NCBI GenBank assembly: GCA_937967645.1
Contig: CALBTT010000181.1
Span: forward strand, 34,764-98,763
Length of the DNA stretch: 64,000 nt
Reading direction: 5' to 3'
Source: an uncultured Zoogloea sp.
GTDB taxonomy: Bacteria > Pseudomonadota > Gammaproteobacteria > Burkholderiales > Rhodocyclaceae
Below, in pieces: positions 18,016-27,803 of the stretch. The notes beneath the pieces were generated by a model. The model searched no databases, was not told the origin of the DNA, and worked only from the letters and a program-made list of their open reading frames with translations. The position numbers were made by a program, and so were the translations under genes. Numbering within the stretch: the stretch's first letter is position 1; each line of letters begins with the position of its first letter.

Positions 18016-18429
18016 TCACTTCTTTTTCTTGCTGCGACTGACCGGCATGCCAGCCTGTTCCCAGGCTGCGATGCCACCTTCGAGGTTGTGTACCTGCGTG
18101 AAGCCGGCCTTGCGCAGGATGTCGCAGGCGGAGGCCGAGCGGCTGCCGGTCTGGCAGTTGAGGATGACAGGCTTGTCTTTCAGCTTGTCGAGCTCGCCGA
18201 GGCGCTTGTCGAGTTCGGCGAGGGGGATGTGCTGGGCGTTCAGGAGATGGCCTGCGGCATATTCGCCGGCATCCCGCACGTCGATGACGACGGCGTCGCT
18301 GCGGTTGATGAGCTGGGTAGCCTGGGCCGGGCTGATGCCCCGGCTGCCGCGCACCGATGTAACGACGAGCAGCGTGCCGCTGACGGCTGCCAAGGCGGCC
18401 CAATACCAGTTTTGCTGGATGAATTCCAC
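18016..18429 (-). CDS. Membrane-anchored rhodanese-like sulfurtransferase
   Basis: Single-domain rhodanese of 137 residues. Residues 8-26 form a membrane anchor. The domain contains VIDVRDAGEYAAGH (48-61) and the active-site loop NCQTGSRSAS with catalytic Cys92. The loop size fits sulfurtransferase activity and the domain probably faces the cytoplasm. It sits 25 bases downstream of an ArsR-family regulator and 5 bases upstream of grxC. That suggests use in persulfide handling, not a phosphatase-like role. Confidence 0.88.
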   Translation of the reverse strand: MEFIQQNWYWAALAAVSGTLLVVTSVRGSRGISPAQATQLINRSDAVVIDVRDAGEYAAGHLLNAQHIPLAELDKRLGELDKLKDKPVILNCQTGSRSASACDILRKAGFTQVHNLEGGIAAWEQAGMPVSRSKKKK

Positions 18430-18454
18430 TGAAAAGACTCCGGAGCTTAAGGGT

Positions 18455-18769
18455 TCAGTCGTCCCGGCAGAACACTTCGCGCATCATGCCGATCAACTGC
18501 AGCGTGCGTGGATCGCCAACCCGGTAATACACCCGGTTGGCATCCTTGCGGGTCAACAGGACTTCCTTGTCGCGCAGGATGGCCAGATGCTGCGATATGT
18601 TGCTCTGGGATGTGCCGACGGCCTCGACGATGTCCTGCACGCAGACTTCCTCGCTCCCCACCACGCACAGGATCTTCAGACGCAAGGGATGCGAGATGGC
18701 CTTGAGGGCCCGCGCGGCGGTCTCGATGTGCTCCTGCTTGGCGATGAGGTCTACGATGTCGGTCTTCAC
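18455..18769 (-). CDS. ArsR-family repressor, BigR/SqrR/HlyU-like persulfide sensor
   Basis: A 104-residue winged-helix regulator. The recognition region is VGTSQSNISQHLAILRDKEV (51-70), and TRKDANRVYYRV (73-84) is the wing. Cys35 in LKILCVV and Cys101 near the C-terminus (REVFCRDD) sit where BigR, SqrR and HlyU carry the two cysteines that form a polysulfide bridge; a third cysteine is at 43. The ArsR-type metal motif CXC is absent. I chose the GTG at 18767-18769 since upstream codons look unlike protein. It heads the rhodanese-grxC-secB run. Confidence 0.8.
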   Translation of the reverse strand: MKTDIVDLIAKQEHIETAARALKAISHPLRLKILCVVGSEEVCVQDIVEAVGTSQSNISQHLAILRDKEVLLTRKDANRVYYRVGDPRTLQLIGMMREVFCRDD

Positions 18770-19096
18770 GAATGGCGTGGATGAACTTGGGTAAAAAATT
18801 GATGTCGGGGAAAGTCGGAACGAACTGACCTGGTTTTTATGTGGCCTGACCGACCGATTGAGGTATCGGCAGGTCTCGTAAAATACCACTTTTCGCGTTG
18901 CGGGTGCGCAGCGGCCTGTGTTGACCTCGCCGTCGCCGCCCTTCCACCTGGCGGGAATGTGGGGGTGGGTGGGTGCCGGGGCCGGCGAAGGAGTGGGGCG
19001 CCTTTCCGGTTTATACTTCCAACCCTTATTGAAGAGCCCATGGCGGGCGCGAGAAGGTGACCGGAGCCTGCCCTCCGGCACCACGACGGAGACTTT
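18770..19096. other. Divergent 327-base control region between the ArsR gene and the S41 protease
   Basis: No gene is supported here. An interrupted dyad at 18848-18875 (GACC-N2-CCGAT, 6-base centre, ATCGG-N2-GGTC) is a candidate operator for the ArsR-type regulator on its left. A TATACT at 19012-19017 could be the -10 of the protease gene, though the -35 is poor. The centre (about 18900-19000) is G-rich with GGTG/GGGTG repeats. Confidence 0.35.
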
Positions 19097-20527
19097 ATGC
19101 GCAGCAAACTGCAACAGGCCGGCCTGGTGTTCACCGGGCTTTGTGCGGGTGTCCTGATCAGCCTCAATTTTTCGGCCAACGCGGACAAGAACGCCGCGCT
19201 CGCACCGCTGCCCGTCGAGGAGCTGCGCAACCTCGCGGATGTCTTCAATGCCATCAAGCAGGGCTACGTGGAACCCGTGGAGGACAAGAAGCTGATCACC
19301 CATGCGATCAGCGGCATGCTCTCCAACCTCGACCCCCATTCGGCCTATCTGGACGCGGAGGCTTTCAAGGAGCTACAGGTCGGTACCCAGGGCGAGTTTG
19401 GCGGCCTGGGGATCGAGGTGGGCTCCGAGGACGGCTACGTCAAGGTGATCTCGCCCATCGAGGATACCCCGGCCTTTCGGGCCGGCATCAAGGCGGGTGA
19501 CCTGATCATCAAGCTCGACGACACCTCGGTGAAGGGGATGTCCCTCAACGATGCGGTCAAGAAGATGCGCGGCAAGCCCAAGACCTCGATCGTGCTGACC
19601 ATCGCGCGCAAGGGCGAGGCCAAGCCCATCACCGTGACCCTGGTGCGGGAGGTGATCAAGGTCCAGAGCGTCAAGTCGAAGCTTGTCGAGCCCGGCTATG
19701 GCTATGTGCGGGTCGTGCAGTTCCAGGAGCAGACCGCCGCCTCCCTCGTCCAGCACCTGGAGAAGCTCGTCAAGCAGGGTGAGCTGAAGGGGCTGGTGCT
19801 CGATCTGCGCAATGATCCGGGTGGCCTCCTGAACGGGGCGGTGGGTGTGTCTGCGGCCTTCCTGCCGCCCAAGGCGCTGGTGGTGTCTACCGACGGGCGC
19901 ACCGAGGACGCCAAGCGTAAGTATCTTGCGGTACCGGAAGACTACCTGCGTGGCGTGCGCGACGATTACATCCGCAATGTGCCGGCGTCGATCAAGACCG
20001 TGCCGATGGTGGTGCTGGTCAATGGCGGTTCGGCGTCTGCCTCGGAGATCGTGGCAGGGGCGCTGCAGGATCACAAGCGCGCCGTGGTGATGGGCACCCA
20101 GAGCTTCGGCAAGGGCTCGGTGCAGACCATCATTCCGCTCAACAGCAACTCGGCGATCAAGCTCACCACCGCCCGCTATTTCACCCCCAACGGTCGCTCC
20201 ATCCAGGCCAAGGGCATCGTGCCCGACATCGTTGTCGAGGAGTCGCCCAACGGTGCCTCCCGCGAACGTCTGCGGGAAGCGGATCTCGAGCGCCACCTGA
20301 GCAATGGCAAGGAGCCGGAGGCGCCGCGTGGCGAGGTGGTCCCGGCGGTGCCCCGCAAGGACGTGCCGCCCAAGGGCAAGGACAAGGAGCGCGAGAAGGA
20401 CAAGCCGAAGGACGAGGCTGAAGAGTCCAAGCCGCCCTTCGAGATTGCCGGCAAGGATGACTACCAGCTGGCCCAGGCGGTCAATTTGCTCAAGGGGCTG
20501 CAGATCCTCCAGAATAGTGGCAAGTGA
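19097..20527 (+). CDS. S41 C-terminal processing peptidase
   Basis: Periplasmic serine protease of the CtpA/Prc family, which trims or degrades exported proteins and is often involved in cell-wall enzyme turnover. The 476 residues comprise an N-terminal signal or anchor (about 8-28), a PDZ domain (about 95-175, GLGIEVGSEDGYVKV) and the S41 domain. Catalytic Ser314 lies in GGSASASEI and Lys339 in SFGKGS, exactly 25 residues apart as in Prc-type enzymes. The tail (about 390-450) is Lys/Glu/Pro-rich. It is the first of three co-directional genes. Confidence 0.94.
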   Translation: MRSKLQQAGLVFTGLCAGVLISLNFSANADKNAALAPLPVEELRNLADVFNAIKQGYVEPVEDKKLITHAISGMLSNLDPHSAYLDAEAFKELQVGTQGEFGGLGIEVGSEDGYVKVISPIEDTPAFRAGIKAGDLIIKLDDTSVKGMSLNDAVKKMRGKPKTSIVLTIARKGEAKPITVTLVREVIKVQSVKSKLVEPGYGYVRVVQFQEQTAASLVQHLEKLVKQGELKGLVLDLRNDPGGLLNGAVGVSAAFLPPKALVVSTDGRTEDAKRKYLAVPEDYLRGVRDDYIRNVPASIKTVPMVVLVNGGSASASEIVAGALQDHKRAVVMGTQSFGKGSVQTIIPLNSNSAIKLTTARYFTPNGRSIQAKGIVPDIVVEESPNGASRERLREADLERHLSNGKEPEAPRGEVVPAVPRKDVPPKGKDKEREKDKPKDEAEESKPPFEIAGKDDYQLAQAVNLLKGLQILQNSGK

Positions 20528-20548
20528 TTCCGACGGCGGGGGGGCTGA

Positions 20549-21001
20549 ATGCGACGTGAGACTGCTTACAAGCTGGCTGGGCGCAGACATGGCAACCCGC
20601 ATCAGGCGGCGGCCGGTGTTCTGAAGACCCGGGAGATCCGCTTCAAGCCCTGGCCTGCTGATCAGGTCGTTCAGGCCGGGCGCTCACTGGCCGCATTGCG
20701 CGGGGTGCAGGTCGAGTCGGGGCGTGACCCCCTGAGCCTGATCATCCATTACAACGTTCTCGATTTCACCCTCGAGCTGCTGGAGGAGGCGCTGGTCACC
20801 GCGGGCTTCCAGCTCGAGCGGACCTTGCTGATCCGCCTGCATCGGGCGCTGATCTATTACGTCGAGGAGACCCAGGTGCATAACCTGCGTTCTCCGGAGC
20901 GCCTGATCAAGCAGTCCCACGAGGTCTATGTGCAGGCCTACTCCGCTCATCCCCACGGGGATCACGACGACACGCCGCCGGATCTTCGCGAATACCGGTA
21001 G
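20549..21001 (+). CDS. Conserved protein of unknown function between the S41 protease and moeB
   Basis: A 150-residue soluble protein that I cannot assign to a named family. The central part (about 35-105) looks like an alpha/beta, ferredoxin-like fold: a strand-helix (IRFKPWPADQVVQAGRSLAA), then SLIIHYNVLD, then a helix and IRLHRALIYYVEE. The C-terminus is acidic and histidine-bearing (HPHGDHDDTPPD). It starts at an ATG 21 bases after the protease stop and is followed 63 bases later by moeB. Confidence 0.6.
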   Translation: MRRETAYKLAGRRHGNPHQAAAGVLKTREIRFKPWPADQVVQAGRSLAALRGVQVESGRDPLSLIIHYNVLDFTLELLEEALVTAGFQLERTLLIRLHRALIYYVEETQVHNLRSPERLIKQSHEVYVQAYSAHPHGDHDDTPPDLREYR

Positions 21002-21064
21002 GGCGTGTCCGGGCTTCCCTTGTTCCGGATGGGGTCTCCCCACCATTGATTGTGCCCATCAACC

Positions 21065-21814
21065 ATGAATGACGACCAACTGCTGCGCTATTCGCGCCAT
21101 ATCCTGCTTCCCCAGATTGGTATAGAGGGGCAGGATGCCATCGTGAATGCCCGGGTCCTGGTGGTGGGGGCGGGGGGCTTGGGCTCTCCGGCGGCGATGT
21201 ATCTGGCGGCTGCGGGGGTGGGTACCCTCGTCCTGGCAGATGGTGATACGGTGGATCTGACCAACCTGCAGCGTCAGATCCTGCACAGCCAGGAGGGGGT
21301 GGGGCGGCTCAAGGTGGAGTCCGGCCGCGATACCTTGGCCCGCCTGAATCCGGAGGTGAAGGTCGTGCCGCTGGCCCACCGCCTGGAGGGCGAGGCCCTC
21401 GAAGACGAAGTGGGTCTGGCCGACGTGGTGCTGGACTGCTCGGATAATTTCGTCACCCGCCATGCCATCAACCGGGCCTGCGTTGCCAAGGGCAAGCCGC
21501 TGGTGTCCGGGGCCGCGATCCGCTTTGACGGCCAGGTCTCGGTGTTCGATATGCGGCAGGCGGAGAGCCCCTGCTATCACTGCCTCTTCCCGGAGGGAGA
21601 AGATGTCGAGGAGGTCCGCTGCGCGGTGATGGGGGTCTTTGCGCCGCTGACCGGCATCGTCGGTGCGGTCCAGGCGGCTGAGGCGCTCAAGCTGCTGGCC
21701 GGGTGTGGCGAGCCACTGGTGGGGCGTCTGTTGCTGCTGGACGGGCTGGCCATGGACTGGCGGACGATCCGCCTGGGTCGTGACCCATCCTGCCCGGTGT
21801 GCGCGACGCGCTGA
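21065..21814 (+). CDS. moeB: MoeB/ThiF/HesA-family sulfur-carrier adenylyltransferase
   Basis: E1-like enzyme that adenylates the C-terminal glycine of a sulfur carrier such as MoaD or ThiS. At 249 residues it equals E. coli MoeB. Features are LRYSRHILLPQIG, the nucleotide loop VVGAGGLGSP, DLTNLQRQI, DCSDNFVTRHAIN and a zinc site from CYHC and CPVC. I chose the ATG at 21065, which gives the canonical MNDDQLLRYSRH start. MoaD and ThiS partners are not nearby, so MoeB versus ThiF is not certain. Confidence 0.9.
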   Translation: MNDDQLLRYSRHILLPQIGIEGQDAIVNARVLVVGAGGLGSPAAMYLAAAGVGTLVLADGDTVDLTNLQRQILHSQEGVGRLKVESGRDTLARLNPEVKVVPLAHRLEGEALEDEVGLADVVLDCSDNFVTRHAINRACVAKGKPLVSGAAIRFDGQVSVFDMRQAESPCYHCLFPEGEDVEEVRCAVMGVFAPLTGIVGAVQAAEALKLLAGCGEPLVGRLLLLDGLAMDWRTIRLGRDPSCPVCATR

Positions 21815-21815
21815 G

Positions 21816-21842
21816 GCCCACGCCGGCCGGGCCGGCTTGGGC
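21816..21842. terminator. Convergent moeB/ribD hairpin
   Basis: A 12-bp stem with one mismatch (GCCCACGCCGGC against GCCGGCTTGGGC) and a three-base loop lies between the convergent moeB and ribD stops. It is very GC-rich and lacks a T-run in either direction. Confidence 0.4.
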
Positions 21843-21850
21843 TGGCTGTG

Positions 21851-22939
21851 TCAGGCCGGCCGGGCCAGGATGCGCAGGTCCTGACCGATCATGCGCACGT
21901 CGCGGAAGGTCAGGGGGCGTTTGTCGGTCAGGGTGCTCAAGGCCGGCAGGTTGAACAGGCCTCGCGCCGCGTCGCCCACCAGGAAGGGTGCCAGGTAGAG
22001 CACGAGTTCATCCACGCAGCCTTCGCGCAGCAGTGATCCGTTGAGCTTGAAGCCGCTCTCGGCGGTGACTTCATTGAGGCCCCTGCGCCCGAGTTCGAGC
22101 ATCAGGGCGTTCAGGTCCACCTTGCCGCCGTCGTTGGGCAGCACGACCACGTCGGCACCCCGGCGCTGCAGGGCGGCGATGCGTTCCGGGTTGTCCACCG
22201 CCGCGGCGATCAGCACAGGGCCTCCGTCGAGCAGGCGGGCATTGAGCGGTGTGTCGAGGCGTGCATCGACGACCACCCGCAGCGGCTGGCGCTCGGTAGC
22301 GACGGCGCGCACGTTGAGTTGCGGGTCGTCATCGCGGATGGTGCCGATGCCGGTCAGTACGGCACAGGAGCGGGCGCGCCAACGATGCGCATCACGTCGC
22401 GCGTCGTCACCCGTGATCCACTGCGAGACGCCGTTCTCGAGGGCGGTCTTGCCATCCAGGGTGGCGGCAACCTTGAGGCGCAGCCACGGACGGCCGCGGC
22501 TCATGCGGGAGATGAAGCCGATGTTCAGTTCGCGGGCTTCGGCTTCCTGGACTCCGGTCAGCGTGTCGATGCCGGCATCGCGCAGGCGCTGCAGGCCACG
22601 CCCGGCAACCAGCGGGTTCGGGTCGCTCATCGCCACCACCACGCGCTTCACCCCTGCCTTGACCAGCGCATCGGCGCAGGGCGGGGTCCGTCCGTGGTGA
22701 GAGCAGGGTTCGAGGGTGACGTAGGCGGTCGCACCACGGGCGGCCTCCCCGGCCATCGCCAGGGCGTGGACTTCCGCGTGGGGCCCGCCGGCGCGGATGT
22801 GCCAGCCTTCTCCGGCCAGCTGGCCATCCCGGACGATCACGCAGCCGACACGCGGGTTGGGAGTGGTCGTGAACAGTCCGCGCGCCGCCAGTTCGAGGGC
22901 GCGGGCCATCCACCGGAAATCGTCGGCGGTGGCGCTCAT
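21851..22939 (-). CDS. ribD: Bifunctional riboflavin deaminase/reductase
   Basis: Performs the second and third steps of riboflavin synthesis. The 362-residue protein has an N-terminal deaminase domain with zinc ligands in HAEVHAL and PCSHHGRTPPC. The C-terminal reductase domain shows RPWLRLKVAATLDGKTAL, WITGDDARRDAHRWRA, GIGTIRDDDPQLNVR and VTAESGFKLNGSLL. It lies 6 bases after nrdR on the same strand, in the common glyA-nrdR-ribD order. Confidence 0.96.
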   Translation of the reverse strand: MSATADDFRWMARALELAARGLFTTTPNPRVGCVIVRDGQLAGEGWHIRAGGPHAEVHALAMAGEAARGATAYVTLEPCSHHGRTPPCADALVKAGVKRVVVAMSDPNPLVAGRGLQRLRDAGIDTLTGVQEAEARELNIGFISRMSRGRPWLRLKVAATLDGKTALENGVSQWITGDDARRDAHRWRARSCAVLTGIGTIRDDDPQLNVRAVATERQPLRVVVDARLDTPLNARLLDGGPVLIAAAVDNPERIAALQRRGADVVVLPNDGGKVDLNALMLELGRRGLNEVTAESGFKLNGSLLREGCVDELVLYLAPFLVGDAARGLFNLPALSTLTDKRPLTFRDVRMIGQDLRILARPA

Positions 22940-22945
22940 GGGGAG

Positions 22946-23425
22946 TCAGCTTGCTTTCGGAGGGCGTCCGCGGGGACGGGTGGTGACTTCGCGGATCACT
23001 TCGGAGAATTCATCCACGTCTTCGAAGGCTCGATAGACGGAGGCGAAACGGATGTAGGCAACCTTGTCGAGCTTCTTCAGCTCACGCATGACGAGTTCGC
23101 CGATGCGCTCCGAGGCGATCTCACGTTCGCCGGAGGAGAGCAGCTTGGCTTCGATGCGGTCGACCGCGGCGTCCACACTCTCGGCCGTGACCGGGCGCTT
23201 GCGCAGGGCCAGCTTGAGGCTGCCGAGCAGCTTGTCGCGGCTGAAGTCGGCGCGGCTGCCGTTCTTCTTGACCACCTGGGGCATCTTGAGGTCGATGCGC
23301 TCGTAGGTGGTGAAGCGCTTGTCGCAGGACAGGCAGCGACGGCGGCGCCGTACGATGTCACCGTCTTCGTTTTCACGGGTGTCGGTGACCTGCGTATTCT
23401 CGGCGCCGCAGAAAGGGCAATGCAT
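22946..23425 (-). CDS. nrdR: Transcriptional repressor NrdR
   Basis: ATP/dATP-sensing repressor of ribonucleotide reductase genes. The 159 residues contain the N-terminal zinc ribbon ([10 protein letters not shown] and CLSCDKRF) and an ATP-cone domain ([16 protein letters not shown] through the [11 protein letters not shown] region). Length is typical. Its place between glyA and ribD is widely conserved. Confidence 0.97.
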   Translation of the reverse strand: MHCPFCGAENTQVTDTRENEDGDIVRRRRRCLSCDKRFTTYERIDLKMPQVVKKNGSRADFSRDKLLGSLKLALRKRPVTAESVDAAVDRIEAKLLSSGEREIASERIGELVMRELKKLDKVAYIRFASVYRAFEDVDEFSEVIREVTTRPRGRPPKAS

Positions 23426-23457
23426 GCGCTAGTGTCCCTGCCTGCCGCTGATGCTGC

Positions 23458-24708
23458 TTAGGCGCCGTACACCGGGAACTTGCGGCACAGCTCGGCAACC
23501 TTGGCGCGCACGTTCTCGAGATTGGCTTCGTCGTTGGGCTTGTCGAGCACGTCGGCGATGAGGTGCGCGATGCGCTCCGCTTCGATTTCGGTGAAGCCGC
23601 GGGTGGTCATGGCCGGCGAACCGATACGGATGCCCGAGGTGACGAAGGGTTTCTGCGGATCGTTCGGGATGGAGTTCTTGTTGACCGTGATGTGGGCACG
23701 GCCGAGGGCGGCTTCGGCTTCCTTGCCGGTGATGTTCTTGGACTGCAGGTCGAGCAGGAAGACGTGGCTCTCGGTGCGGCCGGAAACGATGCGCAGGCCG
23801 CGCTCCTCACCCAGGACGCGGGCCATCACGCGGGCATTGGCGAGGACCTGTTCCTGGTAGTGCTTGAACTCGGGGGTGGCGGCTTCCTTGAAGGCCACGG
23901 CCTTGGCGGCGATCACGTGCATCAGCGGGCCGCCTTGCAGGCCCGGGAAGATGGCGGAGTTGAGCGCCTTCTCGTGCTCGGCCTTCATCAGGATGATGCC
24001 GCCGCGCGGGCCGCGCAGGGTCTTGTGGGTGGTGGAGGTGACCACGTCGGCGTGGGGCACCGGGTTGGGGTAGTAACCGGCAGCGATGAGGCCGGCGTAG
24101 TGGGCCATGTCCACCCAGAAGATGGCGCCGATTTCCTTGGCGATCTTGGCGAAGCGCTCGAAGTCGATGCGCAGGGCGTAGGCCGAGGCGCCGGCGATGA
24201 TGATGCGCGGCTTGTGCTCGCGGGCCAGCGCTTCCATCTTGTCGTAATCGATCTCTTCGTTCTTGTCGAGGCCGTAGGCGACGACGTTGAACCACTTGCC
24301 GGACATGTTCAGCGGCATGCCGTGGGTCAGGTGGCCACCTTCGGCGAGGCTCATGCCCATGATGGTGTCGCCCGGCTTGGCGAAGGCCATCAGGACGGCC
24401 TGGTTGGCCTGGGAGCCGGAGTTCGGCTGGACGTTGGCGGCTTCCGCGCCGAAGAGGGTCTTGAGGCGGTCGATGGCGAGCTGCTCGGCCAGGTCGACGA
24501 ACTCACAGCCGCCGTAATAGCGCTTGCCCGGGTAGCCTTCCGCGTACTTGTTGGTGAGCTGGGAGCCCTGCGCTTCCATGACGGCGGCGCTCACGTAGTT
24601 TTCGGAGGCGATCAGTTCGATGTGATCTTCCTGACGGCGGTTTTCGGCCTCAATGGCTTGCCACAGTTCAGGATCGACCTTGGCGAGGGTATTTTGCTTG
24701 GAAAACAT
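23458..24708 (-). CDS. glyA: Serine hydroxymethyltransferase
   Basis: PLP enzyme that interconverts serine and glycine and charges tetrahydrofolate with a one-carbon unit. The ATG at 24706-24708 gives 416 residues starting [16 protein letters not shown]. Motifs include [48 protein letters not shown] and the PLP lysine in [14 protein letters not shown]. It is complete and 32 bases upstream of nrdR. Confidence 0.98.
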   Translation of the reverse strand: MFSKQNTLAKVDPELWQAIEAENRRQEDHIELIASENYVSAAVMEAQGSQLTNKYAEGYPGKRYYGGCEFVDLAEQLAIDRLKTLFGAEAANVQPNSGSQANQAVLMAFAKPGDTIMGMSLAEGGHLTHGMPLNMSGKWFNVVAYGLDKNEEIDYDKMEALAREHKPRIIIAGASAYALRIDFERFAKIAKEIGAIFWVDMAHYAGLIAAGYYPNPVPHADVVTSTTHKTLRGPRGGIILMKAEHEKALNSAIFPGLQGGPLMHVIAAKAVAFKEAATPEFKHYQEQVLANARVMARVLGEERGLRIVSGRTESHVFLLDLQSKNITGKEAEAALGRAHITVNKNSIPNDPQKPFVTSGIRIGSPAMTTRGFTEIEAERIAHLIADVLDKPNDEANLENVRAKVAELCRKFPVYGA

Positions 24709-24752
24709 GGCTATCCGGCGGGTGCGTGAGTCAAAAGCGGAGTTTAGCACGG

Positions 24753-24781
24753 CATCCGGGGCTTGCCGAAAGCCCCGGATG
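24753..24781 (-). terminator. Hairpin between the chemoreceptor gene and glyA
   Basis: A perfect 12-bp stem (CATCCGGGGCTT pairing with AAGCCCCGGATG, loop GCCGA) lies 27 bases past the chemoreceptor stop and upstream of glyA on the same strand. It should separate the two transcripts, although no T-run follows the stem. Confidence 0.5.
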
Positions 24782-24807
24782 TGTCGCCCGCCGGGTGGGC
24801 GGCCGGA

Positions 24808-26847
24808 TCAGACGCGGAAATGGCCGATCTTGGTTTCGAGGTCGCTGGCCAGGCGCTCGAGGGTGGCGGTTTGTTCGTGGGTTTGAAGCGTGATCTGATT
24901 GTTCTGTTCGGCCATCCGGGCGATCCGCTCCACGCCACGGGCCACCTCCTGGCTGGCCGAGCTCTGCTCGTGGGTGGCGCTGGCGATATCGAGCACGGCG
25001 CTGGTGGTGCGCCCACTCTCATGGCGGATGGTCTCCAGCACCTCGCCGGACGCCGTGGCGGAGTCGACGCCGCCCTGGACCTCGCGGGCCACCCCGGCGA
25101 TCATCGTGACGACCCGCTGAGCCTCACTCTGTACCTCCGATACCGTGGCCGAGATCTCCCGGGTCGAGCTGGCCGTGCGCTCGGCCAGCTTGCGGACTTC
25201 GTCCGCGACGACCGCAAAGCCGCGCCCGCTCTCGCCGGCCCGGGCGGCTTCGATTGCAGCGTTGAGGGCCAGCAGGTTGGTCTGGTCGGCGATCTCGTTG
25301 ATGATCTTGCCGATGTTGGAGATGCGCGCGGAGCGTTCCGAGAGCAGATTGACGGCTTCACCGGCCTTGCCGATCTCGCTGGCGATACGGTCCATGCCGC
25401 TGATCACGACGCGTACCTTGTTACTGCCATCGTCGGCATGGCCCTGCGCCTGCTGGGTGAAGTCGCGGGCCACGGCCGCACTGTCGGAAACCTGGGTGAT
25501 GCTGACCGACAGCTCCTCGATGGCGGCAGCCAGGCCTGCTGCGGCCTCGCTCTGGGCGGTGGTGCTGTTCACCACCTGGTCGGATCCCAGCCGCACTTCG
25601 CGTGCGGCATTCTTGACGGTGCTGGTCGTCTGGATGACGTCACCGATCAGCTGGCCGATCTTGCGGATCGTGCCGCCCAGGGCGTTGGCGATCTGGTCGA
25701 GCTCGTTGGCGCTGTTGGCGGGGGCGTCGGGGAAGCGCACCGTGAGGTCGCCTTCACCCATCCGCCGGCTGGCTTCCAGCATGTGCTTGATCGGTGCCAG
25801 GCGATTGCGGGTGATTGCGTAGAGCGTGCCTGCCAGGATGAGGGCGCCGCCCAGGCACAGCGCGATCAGGGTGTCGCGCAGTTTGCGGGCTTCAACGGTG
25901 AATTCATCGATGAAGCTGCCCGTCGATACCACCCAGCCCCAGGAGGGCGAGGACCGGTAGACGACGATTTTCTCGTCCAGGTCGGATCCGCCGGGGGTGT
26001 GGGGCCAGGCGTAGGTCAGCTGCCCCGACTTCTTGCTGATCTGCTCCTCCGCGATCTTGATCAGCGTGGGCTGGGCGAGTTCGCCGATGGTCTTGCCGGT
26101 CAGCGTCGGGTGATAGATGAACTCGGCCTTGGTGGGGTCACTTTCGTTGGTCAGGATGTAGGCGTAGCCAGTCTGCCCCGACTTGATCGATGCGACAGCC
26201 TGCATCAGGCGATCCATGTCCTGCTGGATGCTGACCCGGGCGGCGAGCGCGCCGATCACCTTGCCCGAGCTGTCTTTCAGCGGCTCGATGGCGGACACGT
26301 AGTATTTGCCGGAGCGTTTGACCACCCCGGCGTAGGGCTTGCCGGCGAGCAGGGCTTTGGATTCGGGGCTGCCAGCGGGGATGGGCGTGCCTTCGGTGCT
26401 TTTTCCGTCTTTGGTCTTGAGCAGGGTGGCTGCGCGGATCAGATCGTCGCCGGAGCGGAGCAGCAGTGCGGGGTCGGCGTCCGTCTGCTTGCGCAGGGCT
26501 TCGAGCAAGGCGGTATTGCCATTTACGATGCGGTCACCGCTGCGCACGACGGGGAGCTGGTAAGCGCCCTGTGTCTGGGTCTCCGGGCCGATCTTGAGAT
26601 CACCCAGGGTGTCCTTCACCCTGCCAAGGCCTTTCGTGGCGTGAGCCACGGCGCTGTCGTGGCTCAGCTCCAGCATCTGGATGATGCCTTCGATCTGATG
26701 CGACAGTTCCTCGTTGGTCTTGGCGAGTGCTGCCTCGCGGGTGAAGTGGGTGGTGAAGCCGATCAGAATGGCGAAGACGGCCAGACTGACGGCAGTGCCG
26801 GTGAGGGCGATCTGCCGGACGAGGGATTGTCGATTCAGGGTCAGCAT
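24808..26847 (-). CDS. Methyl-accepting chemotaxis protein with Cache sensor
   Basis: Transmembrane chemoreceptor of 679 residues. TM1 is at about 12-34. A long periplasmic region (35-324) has the Cache_3/Cache_2 fusion look ([58 protein letters not shown]). TM2 is at about 325-346, followed by HAMP (347-400) and a signalling domain with the hairpin tip [20 protein letters not shown]. The C-terminus lacks a CheR-binding pentapeptide. The ligand is unknown; Cache domains of this kind usually bind small organic acids or amino acids. Confidence 0.93.
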   Translation of the reverse strand: MLTLNRQSLVRQIALTGTAVSLAVFAILIGFTTHFTREAALAKTNEELSHQIEGIIQMLELSHDSAVAHATKGLGRVKDTLGDLKIGPETQTQGAYQLPVVRSGDRIVNGNTALLEALRKQTDADPALLLRSGDDLIRAATLLKTKDGKSTEGTPIPAGSPESKALLAGKPYAGVVKRSGKYYVSAIEPLKDSSGKVIGALAARVSIQQDMDRLMQAVASIKSGQTGYAYILTNESDPTKAEFIYHPTLTGKTIGELAQPTLIKIAEEQISKKSGQLTYAWPHTPGGSDLDEKIVVYRSSPSWGWVVSTGSFIDEFTVEARKLRDTLIALCLGGALILAGTLYAITRNRLAPIKHMLEASRRMGEGDLTVRFPDAPANSANELDQIANALGGTIRKIGQLIGDVIQTTSTVKNAAREVRLGSDQVVNSTTAQSEAAAGLAAAIEELSVSITQVSDSAAVARDFTQQAQGHADDGSNKVRVVISGMDRIASEIGKAGEAVNLLSERSARISNIGKIINEIADQTNLLALNAAIEAARAGESGRGFAVVADEVRKLAERTASSTREISATVSEVQSEAQRVVTMIAGVAREVQGGVDSATASGEVLETIRHESGRTTSAVLDIASATHEQSSASQEVARGVERIARMAEQNNQITLQTHEQTATLERLASDLETKIGHFRV

Positions 26848-26949
26848 GATGAACTCGCAGCAACCGGGAAATTGGCTGAAAGTGCATACGACAACTGGAA
26901 AGCTTTCTTGAGCCTTGCAACACTTTTTTGAGTTCGTGTCTGAAGCCTG

Positions 26950-27597
26950 TCAGGCGTTCGGGAGCTCGTCGAGGCTGTCGGTCAGGTGCGCCTGGCAGGC
27001 CCAGGTGATGAGCGACCAGTCGGTTGCGGAGCTTCCGTGCCACTCGATCCAGTTGAGTGCGGCGTTCGGGATCGTGAAATCCCGGGGGGCGTCCAGCGCC
27101 TTGCCGGTGGCCAGACGGTGGGCGATGTCGAGTACCCCGCCGTGGGTGACCACCAGTACCTGCCCACCCAGGTGGTTCTGGGCGATGCGGTGAAGGGCCT
27201 CCTGGATGCGTGCGGCGAACACCTGCAGGCTCTCTCCGCCATCCGGGAATACGAAGGTCGGATCCCGGCTCTCGAAGCGATGGTAAGCGTCCGGGAAGCG
27301 GTGCCGGGCTTCGTCATAGGTCAGGGACTGGAAGGCGCCGTAATGGCGTTCCCGCAAGCGTGCATCGAAGGCGGGCGTCAGACCATTACGGGTTACGATG
27401 GCATCGGCGGTCTGGCGGGCCCGCTGCAGATCCGAGCAGTAGGCTGCGGAGAAGTGCTCGCCAGCGAGGCCGGCTGCGGTGGCGCGGGCTTGTGCGTGCC
27501 CCTTTTCGTTGAGGGGGATATCGATATGCCCCTGGAGGCGGCGTTCGGCGTTCCAGGCTGTTTCGCCATGGCGGACAAGGCAGATACGGGTGCTCAT
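26950..27597 (-). CDS. Histidine phosphatase family protein (phosphoglycerate mutase-like)
   Basis: A 215-residue enzyme with the phosphohistidine motif CLVRHGETAWN near the N-terminus, SDLQRARQTAD, ERHYGAFQSLTYDEA and the second catalytic histidine in VVTHGGVLD. It belongs to the GpmB/CobC-type branch of small phosphatases and the substrate cannot be told. I chose the ATG at 27595-27597 that begins MSTRICLVRHGE; the longer frame adds residues that are not conserved. Confidence 0.85.
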   Translation of the reverse strand: MSTRICLVRHGETAWNAERRLQGHIDIPLNEKGHAQARATAAGLAGEHFSAAYCSDLQRARQTADAIVTRNGLTPAFDARLRERHYGAFQSLTYDEARHRFPDAYHRFESRDPTFVFPDGGESLQVFAARIQEALHRIAQNHLGGQVLVVTHGGVLDIAHRLATGKALDAPRDFTIPNAALNWIEWHGSSATDWSLITWACQAHLTDSLDELPNA

Positions 27598-27803
27598 GCG
27601 GCTATGAATGAAGGTGCGGGAAGAGCCTGGAGTATCGCATGGGGCCGGGCTCATGATCGCGGGTGAACGTCCTGGCGTATCGGTAGGCGTAATCCCTGAT
27701 TGCCGGAACGATGATCTCGTCGATAATCCCGCCCCAGTGCGCAGGTGCGCCCAGCCCTGCGATGTCGGTTGCGGAACTATAAAACTACAAGGAGGTATGG
27801 GAC

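Noticed and set aside
24709..24807. Possible glycine riboswitch upstream of glyA
   Set aside because: The gap is 99 bases and is mainly occupied by a terminator-like stem; no aptamer-like conserved core was seen.
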